From RGIG4079 sp045637505 (lineage in GTDB: Bacteria > Bacteroidota > Bacteroidia > Bacteroidales > Muribaculaceae), in assembly GCA_045637505.1 (NCBI GenBank), contig JAZTZO010000051.1:62001-126000 (forward strand): 64,000 nucleotides of DNA, given 5' to 3'. The notes beneath the pieces were generated by a model. It ran no database searches. It saw nothing but the letters and a program-made list of their open reading frames with translations, and had not been told where the DNA came from. Both the position numbers and the translations under genes were made by a program. The number at the start of each line of letters is the position of its first letter. Positions within the stretch are counted from its first letter, which is position 1. Shown piece after piece: positions 7,879 to 15,643 of this stretch.

Positions 7879-8046
7879 ATGAAGAAAACCTCTACTCAAT
7901 CAACGGCAACAATGAACGCAAAACCAGAGGAAACAAAAAGCTTCGCACCTCGTAAATCAACAATTGATTTCATCAAACAATTTGCAAGAAGCTATAGTTA
8001 CAACAGCAAGTTACACCCCTCTTTAGGCGGATTCATTGCCAACTAA
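7879..8046 (+). CDS. 55-aa small protein with a DFIKQFAR motif
   Basis: A short frame from ATG 7879 to TAA 8044-8046. The N-terminal half is polar (KKTSTQSTATMNAKPEETKS). The C-terminal half reads RKSTIDFIKQFARSYSYNSK then LHPSLGGFIAN, an amphipathic helix and a glycine turn. I recall similar small proteins with a (T/S)xDFIRQFAR core in Bacteroidales, but no function. A good terminator follows at once, which supports expression as a single gene. Confidence 0.6.
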   Translation: MKKTSTQSTATMNAKPEETKSFAPRKSTIDFIKQFARSYSYNSKLHPSLGGFIAN

Positions 8047-8053
8047 AAAAATT

Positions 8054-8090
8054 AATAGCGACGTTTCTTAACCGAAGTCGCTATTTTTTT
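8054..8090 (+). terminator. Terminator after the 55-aa protein
   Basis: AATAGCGAC (8054-8062) pairs with GTCGCTATT (8077-8085), followed by a T run. Confidence 0.85.
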
Positions 8091-8121
8091 CTGCAAAAAC
8101 ATGAATTGGCAAGCGCATTCT

Positions 8122-8153
8122 ATTGCATAAATGAAAAATTATCAGTATCTTTG
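8122..8153 (+). promoter_or_regulatory. Promoter of rpsF-rpsR-rplI
   Basis: ATTG (8122-8125), 20 bases, TATCTTTG (8146-8153): a near-ideal Bacteroidetes promoter, 37 bases before the rpsF start. Confidence 0.8.
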
Positions 8154-8190
8154 CACCCGTTTTAACAACCAATTTTAATAAATTAATTTT

Positions 8191-8556
8191 ATGAATCATT
8201 ACGAAACCGTTTTCATTTTAACTCCCGTTTTGTCTGATGTTCAGATGAAGGAAGCGGTAGAAAAATTCACTAAAGTGTTGGCCGACAATGGCGCAACTAT
8301 CGTGAATGAAGAAAATTGGGGCTTGCGCAAGCTCGCTTATCCAATTCAAAAAAAATCTACCGGATTTTACACATTAGTTGAATTTGATGCTGAACCAAAA
8401 GCCATCAAAAAGCTCGAAACCGCATATCGTCGCGATGAGCGCGTGCTCCGTTTCTTGACATTCCGTCTTGACAAGTATGCCGCTGAATATGCTGCAAAAC
8501 GTCGCAGCTTGAAAGCATCTAAAGCTAACGCACCTAAAGAAGTAAAGGAGGACTAA
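8191..8556 (+). CDS. rpsF: 30S ribosomal protein S6
   Basis: A 121-aa protein with the S6 pattern: MNHYETVFILTP start, ENWGLRKLAYPIQKKSTGFY and YRRDERVLRFLTFRLDKYA. S6 binds the central domain of 16S rRNA together with S18, whose gene follows three bases later. The lysine-rich C-terminal tail (RRSLKASKANAPKEVKED) is somewhat extended. First gene of the classic rpsF-rpsR-rplI operon. Confidence 0.97.
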   Translation: MNHYETVFILTPVLSDVQMKEAVEKFTKVLADNGATIVNEENWGLRKLAYPIQKKSTGFYTLVEFDAEPKAIKKLETAYRRDERVLRFLTFRLDKYAAEYAAKRRSLKASKANAPKEVKED

Positions 8557-8559
8557 ATT

Positions 8560-8826
8560 ATGGCACAACAATCAGAAATTCGCTATCTCACTCCACTATC
8601 AGTGGATGTTAAGAAGAAAAAATATTGCCGTTTTAAAAGAAGCGGTATTAAGTATGTAGATTACAAAGATCCCGAATTCCTCAAGAAGTTCCTCAACGAG
8701 CAAGGTAAAATCCTTCCTCGTCGTATCACTGGTACTTCTCTCAAGTTCCAACGTCGCGTAGCTCAAGCTGTTAAGCGTGCTCGCCACTTGGCTCTTCTCC
8801 CATATGTAACTGACTTGATGAAATAA
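8560..8826 (+). CDS. rpsR: 30S ribosomal protein S18
   Basis: An 88-aa protein with the S18 signature KKKYCRFKRSGIKYVDYKD and KILPRRITGTSLKFQRRVAQ, then AVKRARHLALLPY. It partners S6 on the small-subunit platform. The single Cys in KKYCRF is the remnant of the usual zinc-type S18 N-terminus. Position and spacing (3 bases after rpsF, 19 before rplI) fit translational coupling. Confidence 0.97.
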   Translation: MAQQSEIRYLTPLSVDVKKKKYCRFKRSGIKYVDYKDPEFLKKFLNEQGKILPRRITGTSLKFQRRVAQAVKRARHLALLPYVTDLMK

Positions 8827-8845
8827 TTTTAAAAGCTAAGGAATT

Positions 8846-9289
8846 ATGAAGATTATTCTTAAAGAAGACATTACCAATCTTGGTTATAAAGATGATGTTG
8901 TAGAAGTAAAAAGCGGCTATGGTCGTAACTACCTCATCCCCCAAGGCAAAGCTGTAATTGCTACTCCTTCAGCTCTTAAAGTTCTTGCCGAAAATCAACG
9001 TCAACGCGCACACAAGCTTGCTAAAATCAAAGCTGATGCTGAAGCTCTTGCCGCTTCATTGGAAGGCGTAACATTCACTATTGCTACTAAAGTTAGCGCT
9101 ACTGGCACTATCTTCGGTTCGGTGAACGCTATCCAAGTTGCTGAAGCTCTTGAAAAACTCGGTCACAACATCGATCGCAAGCTCATCGTGATTAAAGACA
9201 CTATCAAAGAAGTGGGTAACTACACTGCTACTCTCAACCTCCACAAAGAAGTTTCAGTTGAAATCCCATTTGAAGTTGTAGCTGAATAA
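8846..9289 (+). CDS. rplI: 50S ribosomal protein L9
   Basis: A 147-aa protein with the L9 N-terminal domain (MKIILKEDITNLGYKDDVVE, then VKSGYGRNYLIPQGKAVIAT), the long connecting helix rich in Ala and Lys, and the C-terminal rRNA-binding domain (SVNAIQVAEALEKLGHNIDR). Last gene of the operon, with a strong terminator 25 bases after the stop. Confidence 0.97.
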   Translation: MKIILKEDITNLGYKDDVVEVKSGYGRNYLIPQGKAVIATPSALKVLAENQRQRAHKLAKIKADAEALAASLEGVTFTIATKVSATGTIFGSVNAIQVAEALEKLGHNIDRKLIVIKDTIKEVGNYTATLNLHKEVSVEIPFEVVAE

Positions 9290-9313
9290 TAAAACATTCA
9301 TTATACTTCTCTC

Positions 9314-9349
9314 GACACCTCAGCCCACAGGGTTGAGGTGTCTTTTTTT
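9314..9349 (+). terminator. Terminator of the rpsF operon
   Basis: GACACCTCA (9314-9322) pairs with TGAGGTGTC (9334-9342), followed by TTTTTTT. Confidence 0.9.
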
Positions 9350-9416
9350 ATTTTAACACACCCTTCATTATTTTTATAAATAAAATTTGTATCTTCGTGG
9401 CAAATATAACTTTACC

Positions 9417-10877
9417 ATGGAAGAATACGCATTGGCCGAATACATTAATTTCACATTATTCTATTGGATAATTGCTTCAATATACGCAATTACCATATTA
9501 AGCATCATTGTGGTTATTCTTTCGGAAAATCGCAATCCAGTAAAATCATTGGCATGGGTAACAATACTCCTACTACTCCCAGCCGTAGGACTAATATTAT
9601 ACGTATTCTTTGGGCGAAATATCAAAAACACCCATCGCATATCTCGACGCAATCGCCGCCGTCTAAAGCGCTTAAGTCGCACAACAAGTTTCAATCTCAC
9701 CGACACATCGTTTGAATCATTAAGTCCCGAGAGCGCCCAACTCATCAAGCTCACCAATACTCTTAAAGGCTCACGATACTTCTCAAACAATAGCATTAAA
9801 ATATACACCGATGGCACTTCAAAATTTGAAGATTTCAAACTCGACATTATAAATGCCCGAAAATACATCAACATTCAATATTACATCTTTGAAGATGACG
9901 CATTAGGCACTGAAATTAAGAACCTTTTAATAAAAAAAGCCACCGAAGGAGTAAATATTAGGATTATATATGACCATGTAGGCTCTTTCAAAACTAAAAA
10001 AAGTTTCTTCAAGGAAATGGCCAATGCCGGCATAAAAGCCCATCCTTTTTTCAAAGTATCATTCCCTCCATTTGCCACACGCATCAACTGGCGCAATCAC
10101 CGCAAAATATGCATCATAGATGGCTCTATTGGGTATATGGGCGGCATGAATATTGCCGATAGATATATCAATGGAGGCAAATTTGACTATTGGCGCGACA
10201 CTCATATACGAATTACCGGTCCAATTATAGCATCCCTACAATATTCCTTTAATATCGATTGGAATGTTATGGGACAAGAAATCATTAACGAACCCTTCAA
10301 CGAAACCCTCCCTATTTCAGCCTCAAGCAACATAGGCATGCAATTACTCACCAGCGGCCCCACCAGCCAATGGAGTAGCATTGCATTAGTTTTTCTCAAA
10401 GCCATTTCTAACGCAAAACGAAGCATACTAATTCAAACACCCTATTTTCTTCCCACCGAAAGCCTACTTAAAGCGCTACAAGCTGCCGCATTAGCAGGAA
10501 TAAAAGTGCGCATTATGATTCCACGCAAAAGCGACTCCGACATTCTTAGATATGCTTCATTCTCATACATAGAAGAGTGCCTTAAAAGCGGCATTAAATT
10601 CTATCTATACGAAAAGGGCATGCTTCATAGTAAAACTATTATCGTTGATAACGAACTTTCTTCCATAGGATCAACAAACTTTGATTTCAGAAGTTTTGAA
10701 CACAACTTTGAAAGCAACATTTTCATATATTCGCGTGAGGTTAATACTCAAATGAAGAAAATCTTTGACGAAGACCTCACACACTGTACTCCTATAGATA
10801 TAAAAAACTGGAAGAAAAGACCTTTCATTCAAAAAGCGGCCGAATCAGTCACACGCCTATTGAGCCCTATTTTGTAA
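9417..10877 (+). CDS. cls: Cardiolipin synthase (phospholipase D family)
   Basis: A 486-aa inner-membrane enzyme that makes cardiolipin from phosphatidylglycerol. Two N-terminal membrane segments (PLDc_N type, AWVTILLLLPAVGLILYVFF) precede two HKD motifs: HRKICIIDGSIGYMGGMN and HSKTIIVDNELSSIGSTN. ATG 9417 is chosen; the in-frame TTG at 9387 lies over the promoter-like TATCTTCG (9390-9397) and is unlikely to be used. It appears to be a single-gene unit. Confidence 0.93.
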   Translation: MEEYALAEYINFTLFYWIIASIYAITILSIIVVILSENRNPVKSLAWVTILLLLPAVGLILYVFFGRNIKNTHRISRRNRRRLKRLSRTTSFNLTDTSFESLSPESAQLIKLTNTLKGSRYFSNNSIKIYTDGTSKFEDFKLDIINARKYINIQYYIFEDDALGTEIKNLLIKKATEGVNIRIIYDHVGSFKTKKSFFKEMANAGIKAHPFFKVSFPPFATRINWRNHRKICIIDGSIGYMGGMNIADRYINGGKFDYWRDTHIRITGPIIASLQYSFNIDWNVMGQEIINEPFNETLPISASSNIGMQLLTSGPTSQWSSIALVFLKAISNAKRSILIQTPYFLPTESLLKALQAAALAGIKVRIMIPRKSDSDILRYASFSYIEECLKSGIKFYLYEKGMLHSKTIIVDNELSSIGSTNFDFRSFEHNFESNIFIYSREVNTQMKKIFDEDLTHCTPIDIKNWKKRPFIQKAAESVTRLLSPIL

Positions 10878-10923
10878 TTTAAAATCCAAAATCACAACTT
10901 TCGGTGTTTTTTATGCAATTTTT

Positions 10924-10945
10924 AATCAGCAAAAAGGTGCTGATT
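10924..10945. terminator. Hairpin after cls
   Basis: AATCAGCA (10924-10931) pairs with TGCTGATT (10938-10945). There is no proper T tail on the plus strand, so terminator function is uncertain. Confidence 0.35.
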
Positions 10946-10959
10946 TGAAAAAAAAATAC

Positions 10960-10967
10960 TACATTTG
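10960..10967 (+). promoter_or_regulatory. -7 box of the zap-rny operon
   Basis: TACATTTG fits TAnnTTTG and ends 17 bases before ATG 10985. No clear -33 box at the right distance. Confidence 0.55.
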
Positions 10968-10984
10968 TAAAAATTTGGATTTGA

Positions 10985-11278
10985 ATGGCCGAAAATCTCA
11001 AGCAAACACTTGAACGACTACGAGGTAAAGCTGATATCTTAACTCAACGCTACCAACGATTGCTTCAAGAAAAGCAAGAGGCTGATTTATGTATTAAAGA
11101 GCTAACTTCTTTAAACAAAAGCCAGCAAGAAGAAATAAATAGGCTCAAACAAGAGGTTGAATACCTCAAAGTTGTGACAACGCTTAACCCCGACAGAGAA
11201 ACTGTTGAAAAAAGCCGAGCATTCTTATCTGGTTTAGTGCGGGAAATTGATAAATGCATCGTCGAATTAAACCAATGA
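10985..11278 (+). CDS. Small coiled-coil protein, ZapB-like by context
   Basis: A 97-aa protein that is almost entirely heptad-patterned helix (LKQTLERLRGKADILTQRYQ, QQEEINRLKQEVEYLK), followed by a second short amphipathic helix. It lies 7 bases before zapA. In the cell-division literature ZapB is a coiled-coil partner of ZapA at the Z-ring; similarity here rests on architecture and position, not sequence motif. It may be a lineage-specific division-ring cross-linker. Confidence 0.6.
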   Translation: MAENLKQTLERLRGKADILTQRYQRLLQEKQEADLCIKELTSLNKSQQEEINRLKQEVEYLKVVTTLNPDRETVEKSRAFLSGLVREIDKCIVELNQ

Positions 11279-11285
11279 TGCTATT

Positions 11286-11579
11286 ATGGATGATAAAAAA
11301 CAAATAGATGTTTGTATAGCCGATTGTGCTCCTATCCCCATCCTCGTAACTAAAGAGGAAGAGCCTATTGTCTATAAAGCCCAAGATAACGTGACACACC
11401 TATGGAAAGTGTGGAAAAGCCGTTATAGCAAAGAGAAATCGCCTATTGAAATCATGGCAATGGTTGCGTTTCAATTTGCTCGCTTTTACTACTCTAAAGA
11501 AGCGCTTGAGGCCGAAACAAACGATTTTTTAAGTGAATTTGAGGCTACACTCGATTCATTTCTAAATAAAATTGAGTAA
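11286..11579 (+). CDS. zapA: Cell division protein ZapA
   Basis: A 97-aa ZapA-like protein: an N-terminal beta strand segment (QIDVCIADCAPIPILVTKEE), then a helix with the conserved-like pattern MAMVAFQFARFYYSKEAL, and a coiled-coil end. ZapA binds FtsZ polymers and promotes bundling. Its place just before RNase Y matches the arrangement I know from other Bacteroidales genomes. The ORF is followed by a terminator before rny, which suggests separate control. Confidence 0.75.
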   Translation: MDDKKQIDVCIADCAPIPILVTKEEEPIVYKAQDNVTHLWKVWKSRYSKEKSPIEIMAMVAFQFARFYYSKEALEAETNDFLSEFEATLDSFLNKIE

Positions 11580-11644
11580 TTTTATCAACGATATAATTAC
11601 CTACTATTTAGCACTTACCATCCATTTATTAAAAAAGAATAACC

Positions 11645-11687
11645 GCACTCTGGAATTGCGCAAAACGCAATTTTTGAGTGCTTTTTA
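11645..11687 (+). terminator. Terminator between zapA and rny
   Basis: A two-part stem: GCACTC (11645-11650) with GAGTGC (11676-11681), and AATTGCG (11654-11660) with CGCAATT (11666-11672), then TTTTT. Confidence 0.8.
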
Positions 11688-11718
11688 TATTAACTAATTT
11701 AAAACAACATCTAAAAAA

Positions 11719-13260
11719 ATGGATATTATAACTTATCTAATCATTGGAGTAGTTGCTCTTGTAATAGGCATTGTGAGCACTATGATTATCCAAAAATCAC
11801 TCGCCAAAAGTCGAGCTAAATCGATTATTGATGAGGCTAATGCCGAAGCCGAAAATATCAAGAAAACTAAAATCCTCGAAGCTCGCGAAGAAGAATTAAA
11901 AATTAAAGCCGAAGCCGAAAAACAAGCCAATAATCGCATGGCGAAAATTCAACAAACCGAGGCTAAAATGAAACAACGCGAGCTACAACTCAACCAACAA
12001 CAAAGCGAAAATCAACGCCAACGCAATGATATTGAAGCTACTAAAGCCAATCTTGAAGCTCAATTCAATATCGTTGAATCTAAAAAAGAAGAGCTCGATA
12101 AGCTAAAACGCACTGCTCAAGAAGAACTTGAGCACATTTCGGGTCTTTCTTCGGAAGAAGCTAAAGAAAAACTCATTGAATCGCTCAAAGATGAGGCAAA
12201 AACTGCTGCAGCATCATACATCAACGACATCATGGATGAAGCAAAGATGACTGCCAATAAAGAGGCTAAACGCATCGTAGTGCAATCTATTCAACGAGTT
12301 GCTACCGAAACCGCTATTGAAAACTCTGTAACAGTGTTCCACATCGACTCTGATGAAATCAAAGGTCGCATCATTGGTCGTGAAGGCCGCAACATTCGCG
12401 CTCTCGAAGCTGCTACTGGCATTGAAATCATCGTTGATGACACCCCCGAAGCAATCGTTCTTTCGGGCTTTGACCCAGTTCGTCGAGAAACTGCACGTCT
12501 TGCACTACATCAGCTCGTTGCCGACGGTCGCATTCACCCTGCTCGCATTGAAGAAGTGGTGGCTAAAGTGCGCAAACAACTTGAAGAAGAAATCATTGAA
12601 ACAGGTAAACGCACTGCAATCGACTTGGGTATCCATGGTTTACACCCCGACTTGATTCGTCTTGTAGGTAAAATGAAATATCGCTCAAGTTACGGCCAAA
12701 ATCTTTTGCAACACGCTCGCGAAACAGCCAACTTGTGTGCAATTATGGCATCGGAACTTGGTCTTAATCCTAAAAAGGCTCGCCGTGCCGGTCTGCTTCA
12801 CGATATAGGCAAAGTGCCCGATGAAGATCCCGAATTACCACACGCAATTTTGGGTATGAAACTTGCTGAAAAGTATAAAGAAAAACCCGAAATTTGCAAT
12901 GCGATAGGTGCTCACCACGATGAAATTGAGCAAACAACCCTTCTTGCTCCAATCGTACAAGTTTGTGACGCTATTTCTGGTGCTCGCCCTGGTGCTCGCC
13001 GTGAAATCGTTGAAGCATATATCAAGCGTCTCAACGACCTTGAACAACTTGCACTCTCTTACCCTGGTGTAATCAAGACTTATGCAATTCAAGCTGGTCG
13101 CGAACTTCGCGTAATTGTAGGTGCCGATAAGATTGATGACGTAGAAACTGAAAAACTTTCGGCCGAAATTGCTAAACGCATTCAAGACGAGTTGGTATAT
13201 CCCGGACAAGTTAAGATTACAGTTATTCGCGAAACTCGCGCAGTAAGTTTCGCTAAATAA
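11719..13260 (+). CDS. rny: Ribonuclease Y
   Basis: A 513-aa membrane-anchored endoribonuclease of usual length. It has an N-terminal membrane helix (about 5-25), a long charged coiled coil (about 30-150), a KH domain (GRIIGREGRNIRALEAATGI), and an HD domain with HARETANLCAIMA and GLLHDIGKVPDEDPELPHA. RNase Y starts decay of many mRNAs. The next gene, 16 bases on, is a RicT-like protein, which is notable because in Bacillus subtilis RicT is part of the complex that steers RNase Y. Confidence 0.97.
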   Translation: MDIITYLIIGVVALVIGIVSTMIIQKSLAKSRAKSIIDEANAEAENIKKTKILEAREEELKIKAEAEKQANNRMAKIQQTEAKMKQRELQLNQQQSENQRQRNDIEATKANLEAQFNIVESKKEELDKLKRTAQEELEHISGLSSEEAKEKLIESLKDEAKTAAASYINDIMDEAKMTANKEAKRIVVQSIQRVATETAIENSVTVFHIDSDEIKGRIIGREGRNIRALEAATGIEIIVDDTPEAIVLSGFDPVRRETARLALHQLVADGRIHPARIEEVVAKVRKQLEEEIIETGKRTAIDLGIHGLHPDLIRLVGKMKYRSSYGQNLLQHARETANLCAIMASELGLNPKKARRAGLLHDIGKVPDEDPELPHAILGMKLAEKYKEKPEICNAIGAHHDEIEQTTLLAPIVQVCDAISGARPGARREIVEAYIKRLNDLEQLALSYPGVIKTYAIQAGRELRVIVGADKIDDVETEKLSAEIAKRIQDELVYPGQVKITVIRETRAVSFAK

Positions 13261-13276
13261 TAAAGGCTAACTAACT

Positions 13277-14548
13277 ATGGCAACCGACATTAAGAACGAA
13301 AATAATGCCTCAGCTGCCGCCGAAGAGAGCAAAATAATTGAGCCGAAACAATGTCCCCGCGGGAAACTTCATTGCCACAACTGGCTTGATGATATACCTG
13401 GAGGCCTTGCCGACTTTGATATTGTAGAGGTGCAATTCAAAAATACTCGTAAAGGGTTTTACAAGAATAGCACTAATATACCTCTCGAAATTGGCGACAT
13501 GGTGGCCGTTGAAGCTAGTCCCGGTCATGACATCGGACAAGTATCACTTATCGGTGAACTTGTAAAGCTTCAAATGAAAAAAGCCAACATAAAACCCGAT
13601 ACTGAAATAAAACGCGTTTTCCGTAAAGCCAAACCCAGCGACCTCGAAAAATATGAGGAAGCAAAAGCGAAAGAAAACGACACGATGATACGCTCTCGCA
13701 AAATTGCCGAGGCTCTCAATCTCGACATGAAAATTGGCGATGTTGAGTACCAAGGCGATGGCAACAAAGCGATATTCTATTATATTGCCGATGAACGCGT
13801 TGATTTCCGTCAGCTCATCAAGGATCTCGCCGAGGTGTTTAGAGTGAGAATTGAGATGAAGCAAATAGGTGCTCGACAAGAAGCTGGACGCATAGGTGGC
13901 ATAGGTCCTTGTGGTAGAGCTCTATGTTGTTCAAGTTGGATGACTAACTTTGTTTCAGTCGCAACAAGTGCAGCACGCTACCAAGACATTTCTATGAATC
14001 CTCAAAAACTTGCCGGACAATGTGCTAAACTAAAATGTTGTCTTAACTTTGAGGTTGACACATATGCCGAAGCCGTGAAGCGTATGCCTGCCAAAGACAT
14101 CAAACTTGAAACGGCCGATGCTACATACTTCCACTTCAAGAGCGATGTATTCAAACGCGAAATCACATATTCTACCGATAAGTCAATTCCTGCCAATTTG
14201 GTTACTATTGATGTTCAGCGAGCATTTGAGATTATTGCAATGAATAAAAATGGAGAAAAACCATTGAAATTGCAACGCGATGGCGAAGAAAAGCAAAACG
14301 AACAACCAAAAGAATTTGGCGACATTGTTGGACAAGATAGTCTCACACGTTTTGACAACAAAAAGAAGAAAAAACGCAAAGGAGGCAACAAGAACAATAA
14401 TGACCAACATTCGAGCAACAATGCTCAACCAAATGGCCAAGATGATTCTCGTCGCAACCGCCACAACAACGACTTCCGCCGCAAAAACAACCGCAATAGA
14501 AACGGAGAACGCAAAGAAAGGAACAATGATGAAAAACCCAATAATTAG
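13277..14548 (+). CDS. ricT: PSP1-domain protein, RicT (YaaT)-like
   Basis: A 423-aa protein with the PSP1 C-terminal domain. The cysteine-rich core includes GGIGPCGRALCCSSW and AGQCAKLKCCLNFEVD, and there is an N-terminal C-P-R-G-K-L-H-C motif. RicT (YaaT) of Bacillus subtilis forms the Fe-S Y-complex with RicA and RicF and adjusts RNase Y activity; the Cys clusters and the rny neighbour make the same link plausible here. The last about 80 residues are a low-complexity Lys/Arg/Asn tail (KKKKKRKGGNKNNND, RRNRHNNDFRRKNNRN), likely an RNA-binding extension. No RicA or RicF gene is visible. Confidence 0.85.
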   Translation: MATDIKNENNASAAAEESKIIEPKQCPRGKLHCHNWLDDIPGGLADFDIVEVQFKNTRKGFYKNSTNIPLEIGDMVAVEASPGHDIGQVSLIGELVKLQMKKANIKPDTEIKRVFRKAKPSDLEKYEEAKAKENDTMIRSRKIAEALNLDMKIGDVEYQGDGNKAIFYYIADERVDFRQLIKDLAEVFRVRIEMKQIGARQEAGRIGGIGPCGRALCCSSWMTNFVSVATSAARYQDISMNPQKLAGQCAKLKCCLNFEVDTYAEAVKRMPAKDIKLETADATYFHFKSDVFKREITYSTDKSIPANLVTIDVQRAFEIIAMNKNGEKPLKLQRDGEEKQNEQPKEFGDIVGQDSLTRFDNKKKKKRKGGNKNNNDQHSSNNAQPNGQDDSRRNRHNNDFRRKNNRNRNGERKERNNDEKPNN

Positions 14549-14999
14549 GTTTTGTTTCATATCAATTATATTATTGTGCTTGGGTGCTTGTGGCCCCGGG
14601 CACAATGATTATAGCTACTTCCACAACATTCACCCCGATGGTTGGGAATATGGCGACACCCTTTCGTTTCTACCCGAAACTCAAGATTCGATTGTAACAG
14701 GCGAACTTAATATTGTACTTCGCCATTCCAATGCATATGCCTATAGCAACCTATGGCTTGAAATACGCCACTTTAATGGCGTGGGCACTCGCATTGACAC
14801 TGTAAATATTGAAATGGCCGATGTGTATGGTCGCTGGCATGGAAACGGGTTAGGATCAAGTTTTCAATACCAACTACCAGTATCTCACAACATCACATTA
14901 TATAAAGGGAAACCTTTCAAAATATCGCATATAATGAGAGTTGACAAACTTGAAGCAATCGAGCAAGTTGGTCTTATTTTCACCGAAAAACAAAAATGA
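14526..14999 (+). CDS. gldH: Gliding motility lipoprotein GldH
   Basis: A 157-aa lipoprotein (lipobox CLGAC-G about residue 21) with the GldH pattern of two aromatic beta regions (YSNLWLEIRHFNGVGTRIDT, VYGRWHGNGLGSSFQYQLP). ATG 14526 lies inside the end of the preceding gene (23-base overlap), so the two are translationally coupled. GldH was defined in Flavobacterium gliding, but non-gliding Bacteroidales carry it too, where its role is not settled. Confidence 0.88.
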   Translation: MMKNPIIRFCFISIILLCLGACGPGHNDYSYFHNIHPDGWEYGDTLSFLPETQDSIVTGELNIVLRHSNAYAYSNLWLEIRHFNGVGTRIDTVNIEMADVYGRWHGNGLGSSFQYQLPVSHNITLYKGKPFKISHIMRVDKLEAIEQVGLIFTEKQK

Positions 15000-15634
15000 C
15001 AAGCACATTTGACAGCATAATCTTTGACATGGATGGCACCTTATGGGACGCCGTTGACTCTTATTGCACGATATGGAATATGACTTTTGAGCAAATGGGG
15101 AAATCTCAAATTGTGTCAAGAGAAGAGCTTCTCAAGTGCATGGGAATGCCCATTGATGAAATATTTCATAGTATCGTGAAAGTTGATGTTGACGAGCAAG
15201 AATTTCTTAAATTGCTCGACTTTAACGAACAACAGATGATGCCTATACTTGGTGGCAAACTCTATAATGGTGTTTATGAGGGCATAAAATTATTGTCAGC
15301 AAAGTATAAACTATATATGGTTAGCAACTGTGGTGCCGACGGGCTTAAAAACTTCCTCAAGTTTACTCATATGGAACCATTTTTTAGTGGCACTCTCACC
15401 TATGGCGAAACTTTATTACCTAAAGCCGATAATATTAAATTACTCATTGATAACAATAATTTAAGCAATGCAGTATATGTTGGGGATACTCAAGGCGATT
15501 GCAATGCTGCTCACAAGGCCGGCATTCCCATGATTTTTGCAAAATATGGATTTGGCAAATGTGAAGATGCCGAGTTTAGCATTGAGTCATTCCCCGAGTT
15601 ACTTGACTTGCTTTTTAAGAAATTATACATATAA
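14996..15634 (+). CDS. HAD-superfamily phosphatase
   Basis: A 212-aa HAD hydrolase of the phosphoglycolate phosphatase/beta-phosphoglucomutase type. Motif I is FDMDGTLWD near residue 9, motif II is MVSNCG, motif III Lys is near LLPKADN, and motif IV is YVGDTQGD. A helical cap lies between motifs I and II. It overlaps gldH by 4 bases (ATGA). The substrate is not readable from sequence. Confidence 0.88.
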   Translation: MTSTFDSIIFDMDGTLWDAVDSYCTIWNMTFEQMGKSQIVSREELLKCMGMPIDEIFHSIVKVDVDEQEFLKLLDFNEQQMMPILGGKLYNGVYEGIKLLSAKYKLYMVSNCGADGLKNFLKFTHMEPFFSGTLTYGETLLPKADNIKLLIDNNNLSNAVYVGDTQGDCNAAHKAGIPMIFAKYGFGKCEDAEFSIESFPELLDLLFKKLYI

Positions 15635-15643
15635 TTCTAAATT

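Noticed and set aside
9387..9416. TTG start for cardiolipin synthase
   Set aside because: It lies over a promoter-like TATCTTCG box and lengthens the protein beyond the family start.
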